From the NCBI GenBank assembly GCA_947652115.1, contig OX393562.1, forward strand, positions 26,124,003-26,188,002: a stretch of DNA of 64,000 nucleotides. Reading direction: 5' to 3'. The stretch is from Blastomussa wellsi. Taxonomy: Eukaryota; Cnidaria; Anthozoa; Scleractinia; Plerogyridae. The translations under genes and the position numbers were made by a program. The notes beneath the pieces were generated by a model. That model was given only the letters and a program-made list of their open reading frames with translations, had not been told where the DNA came from and searched no databases. Shown piece by piece: positions 1-25,654 of the stretch (within the stretch, counting starts at the first letter, position 1; each line of letters starts with the position of its first letter).

Positions 1-111
1 TAATGATGCCAATCAAACCAATCATAGCTGGGAAAAATATCAACAAGGAAGTAGAAGATAAAATGGGTTCATAGTTTTAAATATCTGACTTTCAACACTT
101 TTTTGTTCCCT

Positions 112-2607
112 TCATCTACATGCCAGCATAAGCAGTGCCCCGAGACCCAGACCAGCAACTGCAGCAACACGCCATCCTCCACTTCTTCCATTTTCGGAAG
201 ATCCTTCCTCTCTTTTAAAGAAAGCAATAAATCCATCCTACAAGAAAACAAAATACGGTTAATTTACTCACTGAATTAAACATAACAAATCCCAATACTA
301 TACAGTGTGTGTTGTAAAGTAATAGTTATTTTACGGCAACTTGCTTATATTTGCAATTTGCTGTTTAACCATTGCCATTTATATAGGAGTGCAAATTAGA
401 AAGACCATCACAGAAATGCCAGAAGAGGTTTGCAGTTCAAATTATAGACTTCTCCCACCAAATTATAGCTCGTCTTGCCAAAGACTACCCTGGGTGTCAG
501 AAGGTTTTTCGTGGCAAAACCGCTATCAGTAAGCAACAAACCTCTTATCCTGTTTGCTAAAATTCAAAGAAAAACCCACTGGCACCCAGAATAAACAAAG
601 ACATTCTCTAACCAAAAAGGATTGCCCCTTTTCCATTTATTGTATGAATATCACACAATAATATTTATTAAGTGCAATCATTGACTCAAAATGGTACACC
701 CTTGTCCAGTTTTCTCAGCTCTCTGTTATTCATCTTGAAACTGTGAGGGTGGGGTGGGAGGCATCTTGGAATGAGCTGACAGGAATCAACTTGAGATAAC
801 CCTTACAAATGGAATTATGAAGATATATTTTTTGGCAGTGGGTAGATGGGTCTACAAGGGAGTTGGGGGAATCATTGATTTTTCTGCTCGCCATTTGAGG
901 GTATTTTACCAGTGGTGCCACACTTCACTGTACAATACCTAATGCCACCAAGCAAGTTCTGTAGTGTTACAGATTCTATTCGCCAAGGAGAACTATATCG
1001 AGAAGCTCTAAAAAATGGATGGGTCTAAACGTCAGATCAAAGTACAAAAATATTGCTGAGTTACATCATCTCTCTGAGGACATCATTTGAAGTGAAAAAT
1101 TTGGCAAATGTTGAACACCAGTCAAGCGTAGCCTTTCTATTATTAACTGCCAATCTTTGTGAAACATTGTCAAAACTCAGTGAATACAAATATAAATAGA
1201 AAGGAAGGAAATCTCGAGGACCTATGTTATCGAATCATGTATCTAGCCGCAAATGCTACAAATATGGAAATGTCTGAATTTCCGCCGTTTCACTGCAACA
1301 CGTTTTCCAAACACTACTATCTAGCAGACACGATACACATCTTGGCGCCGACTGACGAGAAGTTTCTGGCAATGACAGAATTTTTCCCAAATTATAATTA
1401 CCAAGTCATTTTTTTTAAATCTATGCAAAATCCCTGAACTAATATACACTATATAAGCCTACAGGATTTTCGAAAATGCTAGCAGATCAATTTTATTTTA
1501 AGATTCTTTCATATTCGAATTCGAACTTCGCATGTGTAAAACTGAAATCATTTGTCATTTATATGAATGGAATGAAAGGTTGCCATACGCAGTAATCCCC
1601 CGGGAAGCTATAAGTTCGATTCTTGAAAATACACGATCGAAAATATCCACCAGCAGGAAGAAAATACAAAAATTAAATTTAGCCCTTAGAGGGAAATATG
1701 TTTCCCACTGACAAAAAAGAACAATTTTTTGTTTCTTAAATCTGCGTTTGTTGGGGTAAAAAATCTTGCGCTATCTTAAGACATCAGAAGATTTTGGCTA
1801 ACATACTCACGACAGAAAAGGAAACAAAGCCTCAAAAAAAATTTCAACATTTGCCTATTAACCTAGAAAAATAAAATCTTAAATTTTTGAACAATTCTCA
1901 AAAGTAACTATGCTATATATTTTTTTTACAAATATTTCTACATTTTTTGAAACCCTTCGTTTCTCATGTCAACAAATCGTGCACGGCATTCAGTGAATCA
2001 GCGTTTTTTACTAGTTGTGAATGTTTTACTTCATGAATGAATGATCTTTTTCCTCTTTGTAAAACCTAGAATGATCTTTTATGTGGAGCCGAGTTCACAG
2101 ATCAGTTTCACTCACCCATCCGCCATTGTCGTTGATCCAACCGCTTAAGTTCTGGTCCATGTAGATCGAGACCCATTCAACAATGTTATCGATGTTCTGC
2201 GCCAAATCCTCTTTTTGAGCACAATACACTGCCAATGTGGCTCCAAACGCCAGAAATGCTACTATTCGACCCCAGTTTTTTCCAGTCTGGAAAATTTCAT
2301 CTGCAATTCCGACAAAAGTCGAGTATGTTGTGGCATGTGTGAGATGAAGTTGGTCGCACATGGAATCGAACAACTGCCTGTTTTCTTGTATTAGTTCGTC
2401 CGCGACTCGTCGCAAATGACAGGCAGCCGCCGAAGGATCCGAATTCACATGATAACCTGGCAAGAAAATATTGTGGTTGCGTAGTTTGTACCCGATGTAG
2501 TCTTTGACAATATTATGAAACGACTGCAATCTGTTTTCTTCCACCGAAGGCATTGTCGTCAACCTTTGTAAACTCTTGCTTTGCGTTGTATGAAGTTGTA
2601 AGCACAT
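112..2607 (-). CDS. Bcl-2 family pro-survival-like protein, two exons
   Basis: Exons (minus strand): 2607-2116 and 237-112; intron 2115-238 has a GTGAGT donor and TAG acceptor, phase 0. The first exon holds a BH3-like LRRVADEL, then BH1 (NWGRIVAFLAFGA) and the start of BH2 (WINDNGGW). The second exon continues BH2 directly (DGFIAFF) and ends with a hydrophobic tail (VAAVAGLGLGALLMLAC) followed by Arg and stop, a typical C-terminal membrane anchor. The product is 205 residues from the ATG at 2607, or 187 from the in-frame ATG at 2553 (MPSVEENR); I cannot decide which start is used. In the family, BH1-BH2-BH3 form a groove that binds BH3 peptides of pro-death partners at the outer mitochondrial membrane or ER. 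The BH1 NWGR motif and tail anchor favour a Bcl-2/Bcl-xL-like rather than BH3-only protein, but anti- versus pro-apoptotic function is inferred. The 3' UTR runs off the left edge. Confidence 0.93.
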
Positions 2608-2669
2608 TCAAATACACCTTCGACTTTAACCAATCAACGAGAAGCTGAAATGAATAGTATTATCATAAG

Positions 2670-2677
2670 TGACGTCA
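2670..2677. promoter_or_regulatory. Consensus CRE (TGACGTCA) upstream of the Bcl-2-like gene
   Basis: A perfect palindromic cAMP-response element lies 63 bp upstream of the first ATG (2607) of the divergently read Bcl-2-like gene. Such sites bind CREB/ATF factors in animals. Position suggests a proximal promoter element, but the transcription start is unknown. A further ACGACGTCAC-type half match sits near 3063. Confidence 0.4.
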
Positions 2678-5600
2678 TAAGCGCGTGTTTTGGAAGCTTT
2701 GTTGTTTGACTTTTTTTTTTCCGGAGAACTAAACTCAATCATTGCATAAAATAACCCAGAGGTCGTTAGATGAAAATTGCTCAATGCAATTTTTTAACTC
2801 GGTATGCGAGAGATGAGGACAAAACCATGCCATGACGTAGTAATTACTAACTTTAAATCACAAATGCAACATTCACTTGTTGTATTTAACAAAATACTAT
2901 TAGCATACACACACGAAAAAAGAAAACTAATTGTAATTTCAATTTTATTTCTCGATCTGTTATTTCGTGGTGGGAAAGAATAATTGAGTTCGTCAAATAA
3001 TAATGTTTGTTCTGTGCGAGATGGCTGGGTGGTACGTGAGAGAATTTACTGCTTCTTATAAACGACGTCACAATGACCTGCGGTAAGAGGTCAAACAAGA
3101 GCGAGCAATGTGCAGATCTTGCAAAACGAAGCAGTTTATTCGCATTTTGAATTGTTGTCTTATTAATCCACAACAGAAATGTAAGACAAGACCCAAAGGT
3201 CAAGAGAATTTTGAAACAGCGAGCATGAATTGTCCTGAATATAAATTCATGTAAAATCGCAGCACTACTTTTTATGGCTAATTGCCAAATGTAAGGGATT
3301 AATGGACCACCAATGGAAGTGTTTTCCAAAAAAATAATTGATTCAGAAAATTGAAGTTTAGTCTACATGGTATGATTATTTTTTCTGGTTTAGGTGATAT
3401 CACTGAGAAAGTGTGACAGATTACATATGATGTGGACCATATGTAAATGCAGTCGCTCCTTGTTGCATGCAAAACACTTATTTGTTCAGGCCCGTCAACA
3501 CGCAAATGTTTTTCAGTCGAAAACGGTGTTTCCCCTGCATTTTGACCTTCCTTCCACTAGTTACATATATACATCCCTAAGTGGATCTCTTCGGAAACCT
3601 TGCTCTCTTAAATTTTGTCTTTTGAAAACAAGGAGTTGACTAAGTAGACGCTGCCGAGATGTCAATAAAAATTGAAGTGGCAACTAACTGTGGGAACTTG
3701 GGAGTCACCGCAAAAACACCTCGCAGTATGTCTTTTCGCCCGGCATCGCCCTAGCTAGCCCATCGCACAAGCAGTAATAACAATGCTTGCTGACGATGGT
3801 GGTAGTTTTTGCTTCGAAAATAAACTTAACTTTCATCCGTGAGAGGATGACTGCTTTAACAAAGAAACAAATTCCAGTCACACTCCCTACGTGCAATCGT
3901 ACCTCGTCTGCCATTTGTAAAGGGATCGATGTGGAATTGAGGTACATACGAAGAATGTGTTATGTTCGGTGATATCAGAACAACGAGGAAAGACTACATA
4001 TTTTTTTACGAGAAACGTTTCCGTCCTTTTCGAAATCTCCATGAGCGCGACTTGTGCTTTTGCGTCACCCCCAACACGGAATGGTTCTTTGGTTCTCTGA
4101 TTATAAAATTAGAAGCTAAAACAGGGCCTAACAAGAGTGCCTTACTCACGTGCCGCAAAAATTGCGAAATGGAGAACTTGCTCGAACGCGTGACCTGCTG
4201 TTTATCGTTGTTTTTGACCTTTTTGTCAAACAACGTCATCTATTAATAAGAAATATTTTAAAAAAAACTGATATGAAATTACAGAGCTCTACTAATATAA
4301 TTTGTAACTATCCCCTCGGGGCACATTAACTCAAAAGTGCACATGAAGGTATTTAAAGTAACATTTAATCTACAATACATGTAATTTCACATCCCGGGTA
4401 TCTCATCTCCTTCTAACATAAAGAGATCAGTTGAGCATCTTGTCTCTAGTATGCCTACCCGGTTTTTTGAAGTAGACATCTTTTTTTTATTTGACGATCG
4501 TTACCCGTGAGCGAATTCATGAACTTGTTCTAATTGTTAATTTCTTATTGGTGTGGTGTTTACTTGTTCACAGCCCGGAGATGGACCGTGAAACTAGTGG
4601 ACCAATGTTGACTGAGTTTAAAGTCGAAAAGAGAGGATTTGAGCACGTCGGAGATGGACTTTTTTTCTCGGAGATACAAGTGCATAAGCGCTACTCTTTA
4701 ATCCGAGTTTCACAAAGTTTACTACTACAATGTTCACTAAAACATACATTTTTTTATTTTTACCAAAATAGTGTTGGCGACTTTAATTTGATGACTTCGT
4801 TTCATGCAAATAGCTGCTTCAATTCTAGTCCAAAAACCAAAAAACGTGCGCTCCCACATGTTTTCAATGTAACTAACTCAGTATTGGATCAAACCTTCTT
4901 TCAGTTTATTCCATCCCAAAGTCGCAGTGCTAGCTAGCTCAACTAGGCAGCTTCAGCCATTGACTACAGCCTACTGAAACAATTCAACATTCTTTTCTTT
5001 AATTCACAGCATCATGTTGGAAATGCCAACCAAAAAATCAAAGTAAATGTAAATAGCAAATTTTATAGTAAATGAACAAATAAATCAACTACTTTCGCTG
5101 CTAACAAGTTTTGATCGTGTAGCCGCCAATCCACCAAGTTTGGTGATGGATAAAAGATTTCCTTTCTGAACATCAATTTTGCTGAAACCAAATTTTGAAT
5201 TTGAAGCTTATAATTATATTGCAGTAAAACCTGTCAAATGCCTTTTCCTTCCTGTTCTTGTATATTTTGACACCCTACTTATGATTACACGAGATCCACT
5301 CCACTTCCCTTCTCACGCACGATAGCGATCTAAACTTAGCCAAACATGTCACCGCTAAAGAATTTCCGGTTGGAAATGCGGGGAGAATAAGAACATTTCC
5401 GGCTGTCGACGTTCCATATATGGGGCGAACCGATTTGGACTGCAAAAAATGGTCTGCAAAGTTCAAAGGGCTGTAGAGCGAAACGAAGAATGTCGACCGA
5501 ACCCTTTATGTTGTTTATTTTAACTCAGACGTCTTCAGTTTAGCATTATTCCGGGCATTATTCCAGACATGCTCTCTGATGATCTGCCTCTGATCCAAAC

Positions 5601-6160
5601 GCCAGAACGTGATGAGATAGTAGGGAGCTTAAGCAATGACGACGGCGGTCTAAATTAAGACAAAAAGGTTTTCAAATGGTTATTCTCAGTCAGTTACTAG
5701 TAAACGTTTTTCTCAACGTTCAGGTGGTGGTTTGGTGGGAGGGCAGGGGGGGGGGGGGGGGGGGCAAATCGACTAGAACATGGTTGGGGCTAAATTCTGT
5801 CTTATAGGACTTATTAAATATAACTGGCCATGGCCCAGAGGGTTTTCACAGTGTAGCGAAATGGAGTTTATTATCGAAGCAGCTGACGCGCAACCTGGAT
5901 CATTGCTACTTCACCGGCTTAAAATGCACAGCAGCCGTGCCGCGCAATAGTTTTGTCAGTCGGATGAACTATCCAGTAAAAACAAACAGGAATTCTCAAT
6001 GACGCAACGTTCATATGAAGAAAAGAAACATCGTCACGGTGATTTTGGAGTGTTCAGGTCAATTCTGTGTTACGTTACTGCCTAATATCTTTATTCCGGC
6101 GTACAAAACCTCTCCCACAGAATTGTGAAGAAGATATAAAATAAAAATTTAGCAGGCAGA
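2678..6160. other. Intergenic, no gene recognised
   Basis: Several short open frames occur on both strands, the longest a 148-codon frame at 4491-4937. None shows a recognisable domain, convincing splice context or conserved motif. A G18 homopolymer sits near 5747-5764. I see no supportable gene here. Confidence 0.5.
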
Positions 6161-6199
6161 GCAAACCATAATCGTTGGCTGCCTATTTTTTCAGGAGAT

Positions 6200-6415
6200 G
6201 GCTTGAGAAGTTGAAACCATTGGCAAAGTTTTTCAATTTTGTATCCACTTCCATCCTCGCCATCCGTAACAACAGACGTCAGTAAATGGTTTCAATGCAG
6301 TAATATAGTATTAGGTAACAAAACTAAGCCATTATTTTTGGTTTCTTTTGAGCGAAAACAAGTTTTAGCTTTTGAAGTGTTGCTCAAATGGCGTGACGAT
6401 GCCCCTTTAATTTAC
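6200..6415. repeat. TTAA-type MITE copy, one end visible
   Basis: The segment shares blocks with the element at 34865-35705: a 'ccacttccatcctcgccat' block and an 'aggtaacaaaact..accattatttttgg' block in the same order. It ends in the same way, with GTGACGATGCCCCTTTAA. The left end is not clear, so this is probably a 5'-truncated or diverged copy. TTAA at the terminus suggests a piggyBac-like mobilised non-autonomous element. Confidence 0.55.
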
Positions 6416-6820
6416 ACGATAAAATAGAAAATATCGCTTTAACAGTTTGCGGTGTGCAGTTCTAAAATTAATAAGTAAACCATATTCACGACTGTCTGAT
6501 TACCGTAATGTGTTACTTATTTTCGCGGGACTCGATCTTCCCAATTTTCGCGATTAAAAAAAATCGCGAAATTAAAGACTGACCCGCGAAAAAATGTTAT
6601 CCCATAAATTAACGACGCAAAATATAAACCTTAGCAACTTAGTGTAAACCACTTCTTTTAGCCACAATGCCAGTTTCCATGCTCACGCCCTCTTCCGCCG
6701 AATCATACAACAGATTGAGAGAAATCATCTCACAAATGCTGAGCTTCAGTCAGGTAGAAGGCTACACACGTTGCATATTGATGATATATAGAGAATTTAC
6801 TGATACTTCTTTGAAGAAGA

Positions 6821-6945
6821 GTGTTAGGCGCGGTGGCCTTATGGTTAGTGCACAGGACTCCGGATTCGAGCCTCGGCCAGGCCCCCGCAGTACTCTCACA
6901 GTGCCTCTGTTCACCCAGGTGTATAAATGTGTACCAGTAAATTAG

Positions 6946-6990
<45 letters not shown>

Positions 6991-7240
6991 GTATAACAAT
7001 ATAATTTGGTCTTATCAACTGAGTTGATAATGTGAATTGGCCACCGTAAAGAGATTCAAGAGCTGACGTTTCGAGCGTTAGCTCTTGAATCTCTTTACGG
7101 TGGCCAATTGACATTATAAACCCAGTTGATAAAACCAAATTATACCAGTAAATTACCCTGCGATGGACTAGTAAGACGTCTAGTAACCCTGCGATAGACT
7201 AGTATCCCATCATTCTCTGATGGGCCACTAGGATATCGTA
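6821..7240 (+). repeat. tRNA-derived SINE (family A), interrupted
   Basis: The head has a pol III A-box-like stretch (GGCCTTATGGTTAGTG) and a B-box (GATTCGAGCCTC), then the family tail 'tctcacagtgcctctgttcacccaggtgtataaatg'. The same order occurs at 12775, 49703 and 54460. The body resumes after 7142 ('ccctgcgatggactag...gtatcccat'), so the SINE is split by a 198-bp foldback insertion (separate entry). Part of the tail looks duplicated ('accctgcgatagactag'). Confidence 0.75.
6945..7142 (+). mobile_element. Foldback element (Penelope-like terminal repeat family) inserted in a SINE
   Basis: This 198-bp insertion is flanked by the same 13 bp, taccagtaaatta, at 6932-6944 and 7143-7155, which reads as a target-site duplication. 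It begins 'gagggggtaagtttctaaag' and contains inverted arms around 'gagctgacgtttcgagcg'. The same modules occur at 23652-23897, 26955-27265 and 27302-27395. Translated remnants such as SDEGLTLETSAL (minus strand of the 27-kb copy) resemble the ends of Penelope-like retroelements in marine invertebrates. That family assignment comes from memory and is inferred. Confidence 0.7.
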
Positions 7241-7741
7241 TGCAGACTTTGAAGAAGGAAACGTAAGCATCGAGTGTGATACATGGGTTACTTTTATTAA
7301 TGATTCGATTCATTCAATCGATCCAGTGCCCGGAATGGCTATTTTATTCTGGTAGCCTTGGACCAGGCTCCTCGGTGCGGAATAGTGCGAATACAATATG
7401 CTTTAATAACGGAAAAAATCGGCCAGCAAAGGATAAGGAGGAGAAGAGGGTCGGGTATGCCCAAGCTAAGGATGAATCCCTGGCTCCTACTCCTCATTCC
7501 CCCACTCCCGGTCCGCTCGGTCCACTTTGCTCGCCAGGTAGGGCACTTTGTTTTGTGCTTGCGCGCTTTCTTTTGCGTTGAAAGAATAGAGCGTCTGTGA
7601 ACAGTCTATCCACGCCCAGTGGAATTGCTGCTTCGACGAGGTGCTGCTGGAGCCGAACGGAACCGCGCTCAACTCAATAATTCGTCCCATGATACCTTAC
7701 GGACTGTCTGGGGTCTTGTTGAAATAGAGGTAATGCACCTA

Positions 7742-7976
7742 TCAATGTTAAGCCCGAGGGAGGGGGGTTGGGCATGGGGTGGGAATTTTGACATTTTTTG
7801 AAAAGTTAAGTCAAATTCCCCATTTCCGGGACAACATAATTGGTCAAAAGTACCAAAATCTTCCACTTCTCCACTATTAAAAATGGCGGCCATGTCAAAA
7901 TCCCCACCCTGGGGACAAACCTCACAGTCAAAGTCCCGTGGGCAGCCCGACACCCCTCCCTCGGGCTTAACATTGA
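7742..7976. mobile_element. MITE with about 24-bp terminal inverted repeats
   Basis: The two ends are inverted copies: the arm from 7742 (tcaatgttaagcccgaggga...) is repeated inverted, ending at 7976. The 235-bp element has no coding capacity. The flanks do not give an unambiguous target-site duplication, so the superfamily is not assigned. Confidence 0.7.
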
Positions 7977-8395
7977 TTGATGCATAAGTGCAAAATGATA
8001 GGAGTACTTATTGCCCTGAGGAGCGCACGTTTAAAAGGGTGTCCCAAGAGGGTATTAGTCATGAAACTCGTGACTGTCTATGGGACTCTTTTGATTTTGG
8101 AGTGGTTTGACAAATTGATAACAAATCATTTGTTGAAAAAGGGAAAAGAAGAAAATTGATTAAGGAATCAGACGATATTCATTTTGACCAGGATAAAAAT
8201 ATTCATTGTCGTGATACGCTCCGATCTATTTCTTGCGGAAGAGTTTGGAAGAAATGTTAATTTGATATAATATGATGCACGCAGATTCAAAAATATGCAG
8301 AGAAAGAACAGCACAAAGGTAGCATTTCACCAAAGAGATTTTCAAAGCTATCAAAGTTTGCCTGATATCGATTTTCCAGAAAATTTTCAAAATAC

Positions 8396-8802
8396 CAGGG
8401 TCCGAAATTGCGACCAGCTGGTCGCCAATGCGACTGAAAATTGAGTTTTGGCGACCAGAATTTCCTAGCTAGTCGCCAACAGGCGACTAACTTTTAGCGT
8501 TGTGTCAATGTTTTGAACGAGCGCCCAAGGACTTAAATCAAAAAGTTTGGCCAGTCTTCAAACTAAGAGAGCTATCTATTCAACGAAAACTCCTTTTCAA
8601 CTGAAATGCAAGCTACACGATATTTTAATGCCATTATACATGCGAGTCTTGAGTCTTTCAGAACTCAATGTTTTTGTGTTTTGCTGTGAGACAAAAAATT
8701 TATGAACAACTTTTTGGCGACCAGATTTTTTCATTTGGCGACTGAAAAAAAATGTTCAGTCGCCACTTGGCACCTGCATAAAAAAGTTAATTTCGGACCC
8801 TG
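8396..8802. mobile_element. TIR DNA element, cagggtccgaaatt ends
   Basis: The 407-bp element starts CAGGGTCCGAAATT and ends with its exact inverse AATTTCGGACCCTG. It is flanked by aatac on both sides (8391-8395 and 8803-8807), a likely 5-bp visible target duplication. Internally it repeats 'ggcgacca'/'tggtcgcc' blocks several times on both strands. There is no transposase ORF, so it is non-autonomous. CAGGG-type ends are common in hAT elements, but an 8-bp duplication is not clear. Confidence 0.75.
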
Positions 8803-8807
8803 AATAC

Positions 8808-11473
8808 TATACTTGTCTAGCCCGACTGAATAATTTATGAATTTTTATTTGCCCAATCACGTTTCCACCCTTGTCCTAATTATGCAAAATGGCGTCAACG
8901 CGCCTTCTGCGATAGCCATGTCTTCACTTGTTAGGAGAATATCAGGCAGGAGTTTGCCTTGTGAGGCAAAAAGTGGAGACCATCGAATAGTTTATGGTAA
9001 TTCTTCTCCTGGGAATTCGCTTGGATAACATTTTCTCGAAATTGAAGGTAAATTTTAATATATTCTTGCCAAGCATGTGTTGCTCTTTCAAAGCAGATCA
9101 ACACATGCGTTATGCAAAATCTCCCGTAATTGTGTTTTCACGTGGCCTTTGTAAAGTTTAGCCTGGCGACTGTTCTTCTTGTCGTTGATTTCTTTAGTAT
9201 TTTTGCCTCGCACGGTGACATAACTTTATAAATAGAAAAAAAGAGAACATGGATTTTTAACTGTAGCAAAGTCGTTCGTGGCAGTTGTGCCGGTCAAAGT
9301 AAATGTCTAGTTGAGGTAACGTAATTTGTTGATGTGATATTTTGAGATCAATTCTTTGTAAGCATTGGCTATTCCAATCTACTAAGAATATCCATTCTGT
9401 TCTTTGCAGTCCTAAATAATATAACTCCTTACCCGTCTGCATGCAATAAACTTAAGTTTGTAAAGTCAACATTGAATGACTTTTCTGAAATTTGTAATTA
9501 TTTCAGAATGTCCTTTCATCATCAAGCCCATAAGACTTACAATAATTTTACAAACAAAAGCTTTTCGAAGAATTAAGCTTATCTTGCATTTTATTTTATG
9601 GGCTATAAACACAACCGATATTATTAGCATTCTTGCTTGCCGAATATATCGATATATTATCACTGGTCTCTGTTCAGTGTTGGTATGTTTTCGAAGTGTT
9701 TCATTATGCTTTAATATAATTTTATACATATGCTTATGCTCATGCATATTATCTAACATTGACATAACTTTTATTCCTCCTGGGGGATCAGAGAGTTCCT
9801 TAGTTTGAAATCCCGTTAAATTACGTTTATTTGAAAAATACCAAGTTTCTGTAAATTAGTTAAAAGTTTCGCTTGCTGTAACTTGTATTTTGTAGCTTTG
9901 ATATTGTTACTGAAGTCACCAGCCAACAGTTCAACAGAATCACATGTCTCCCACATTGTGTGAAACAAAAAGATCTCAATTAGCCACATGTACCTTTTCA
10001 AATGAAAATGATCCCCTCTCACTTGACTGAACCACTTCCATTCAATGTTATTGTGTACATTTGAATATTTATAAAACAGTACAGACCATTTCAAAATCCT
10101 TAGTCATTCACTTGAAATATTAAACATATATACCACACAACATTAGTTTTATTATAGATATAAATTTATTTCTTATGTTGACATCCATTAGTGATTGTTA
10201 AAATAGATGACAGACAATACAATGTACCTCAAGTGGCAAACTTGAATAATTTATATGGCTGAATTGAACAAAGTACAAATTATTTTTATTATGCACAAAA
10301 AAAAGTTATGTTTTTTTCTCTCTCTCTCTTTGCGACTCAGTTATGCAACTCCTTTTTTTTCTTTTTATTTTGAAAATTATTATTTTGAACACATGAAAAG
10401 GTGTTAAAATAATAAAAGCAATTACATATTTTTATTTTCATATGCAAAGTTGTAACTTTGTCAGTAGTTTTATCTATTGTAGATATGTTATTTTATCATA
10501 TACATTATAAAAATTATTCAATTTGGAGGATAAGATACAGGATAAAATTATTTACTTAAATCTAGTAATATATCATGACCTGGATGAAGATCTTACAAAT
10601 TTTAAAAGGATTTCTTGTTTTTATTAAAATGCAAATTTGAGACAGAAATGACTGGCAGAAAGCCTAACTCATTGTTTTATGTTAACATCTTGAAGTCTTG
10701 TATACTAGACATGAATGATCAATCAGTCAATTTCACCTGCAGCTGCTGCAAAACATGCAAAGCTCTGGCTTGAGACATTTAGCCAAATGGATTATGATCA
10801 CTTAAAAATATTGCTGTTGAAGTAAGAATTGGGTATGTTGAATAGCTTACGAAAACATGTATAGAAGGATAGAATTTTTCTTTTAATTCAGTTTGGCTGT
10901 CATCTCTATTGTGTCCTATTTCAAACTTTTCATCATGAATCATTATTCCTCACATTGACTTTTATCAGGATATAACTAGTTTACTTGAAGGTTAGTGGAA
11001 AAATAAAAATCTTGGTTGGATCATAATGAAAGAGTCATGACATAATTATGTATATTTGTTTGATGATACAAAATTGCCTGCTGTGGGCATTTAGAAATAG
11101 GAAAATTCAGTGTTGGTTGTTGAAAATTTAAAATTTAGATACCAAAACCTGCAGTTATTTTTCATTCCTTTTTTATACACGTCATACCTAACCAGATTAA
11201 AAAAACTAAATGTCACCTCACAAATGATACATGCAGCTTTGTAAAATAAATTTTAGTCAGTGGTGGCTTTTAACACTAAGGTTTCACACATTATCTAGAT
11301 TTATATATTTATAATAGGATATCATTAGTGCATTTTAGCAAAGTCCAGATATATTATATAATAATCAAGATTGTTCTTGTTAGTTGTCTATTTAATTCCT
11401 GTCAGTTTCTCCCGGTATAATTTGTGCTTCATTCTTCTGAAAAAAATATTTGTTTTGTCTTTATATCTTGCAG
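8808..11473. other. Upstream region of KAT6, no protein gene recognised
   Basis: Very AT-rich from 9.4 kb on. A short ATG-bearing stretch at 8888-9028 (atggcgtcaacgcg..., then MSSLVRRISGRS) has a locally higher GC content and could belong to a 5' exon of a neighbouring transcript. It matches no family I recognise and is followed by a possible donor (ttatg|gtaatt). No promoter could be placed with confidence. Confidence 0.4.
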
Positions 11474-11507
11474 CTTTTATTTTGTACTTGGGATTTGTTA
11501 ATCAAAG
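11474..11507 (+). other. 5' UTR part of the first coding KAT6 exon
   Basis: A pyrimidine-rich tract and cttgcag acceptor end at 11473, 34 nt before the KAT6 ATG. This indicates at least one upstream non-coding exon, which I could not locate. Confidence 0.5.

Positions 11508-25654
<14,147 letters not shown>

Noticed and set aside
1159..1437. 92-codon plus-strand frame in the Bcl-2-like intron
   Set aside because: No recognisable domain; lies within the intron between the two BH2-splitting exons.
4491..4937. 148-codon plus-strand frame with a hydrophobic start
   Set aside because: No family motif, no homologous pattern recognised, and no coding-like neighbours; cannot be supported as a gene.
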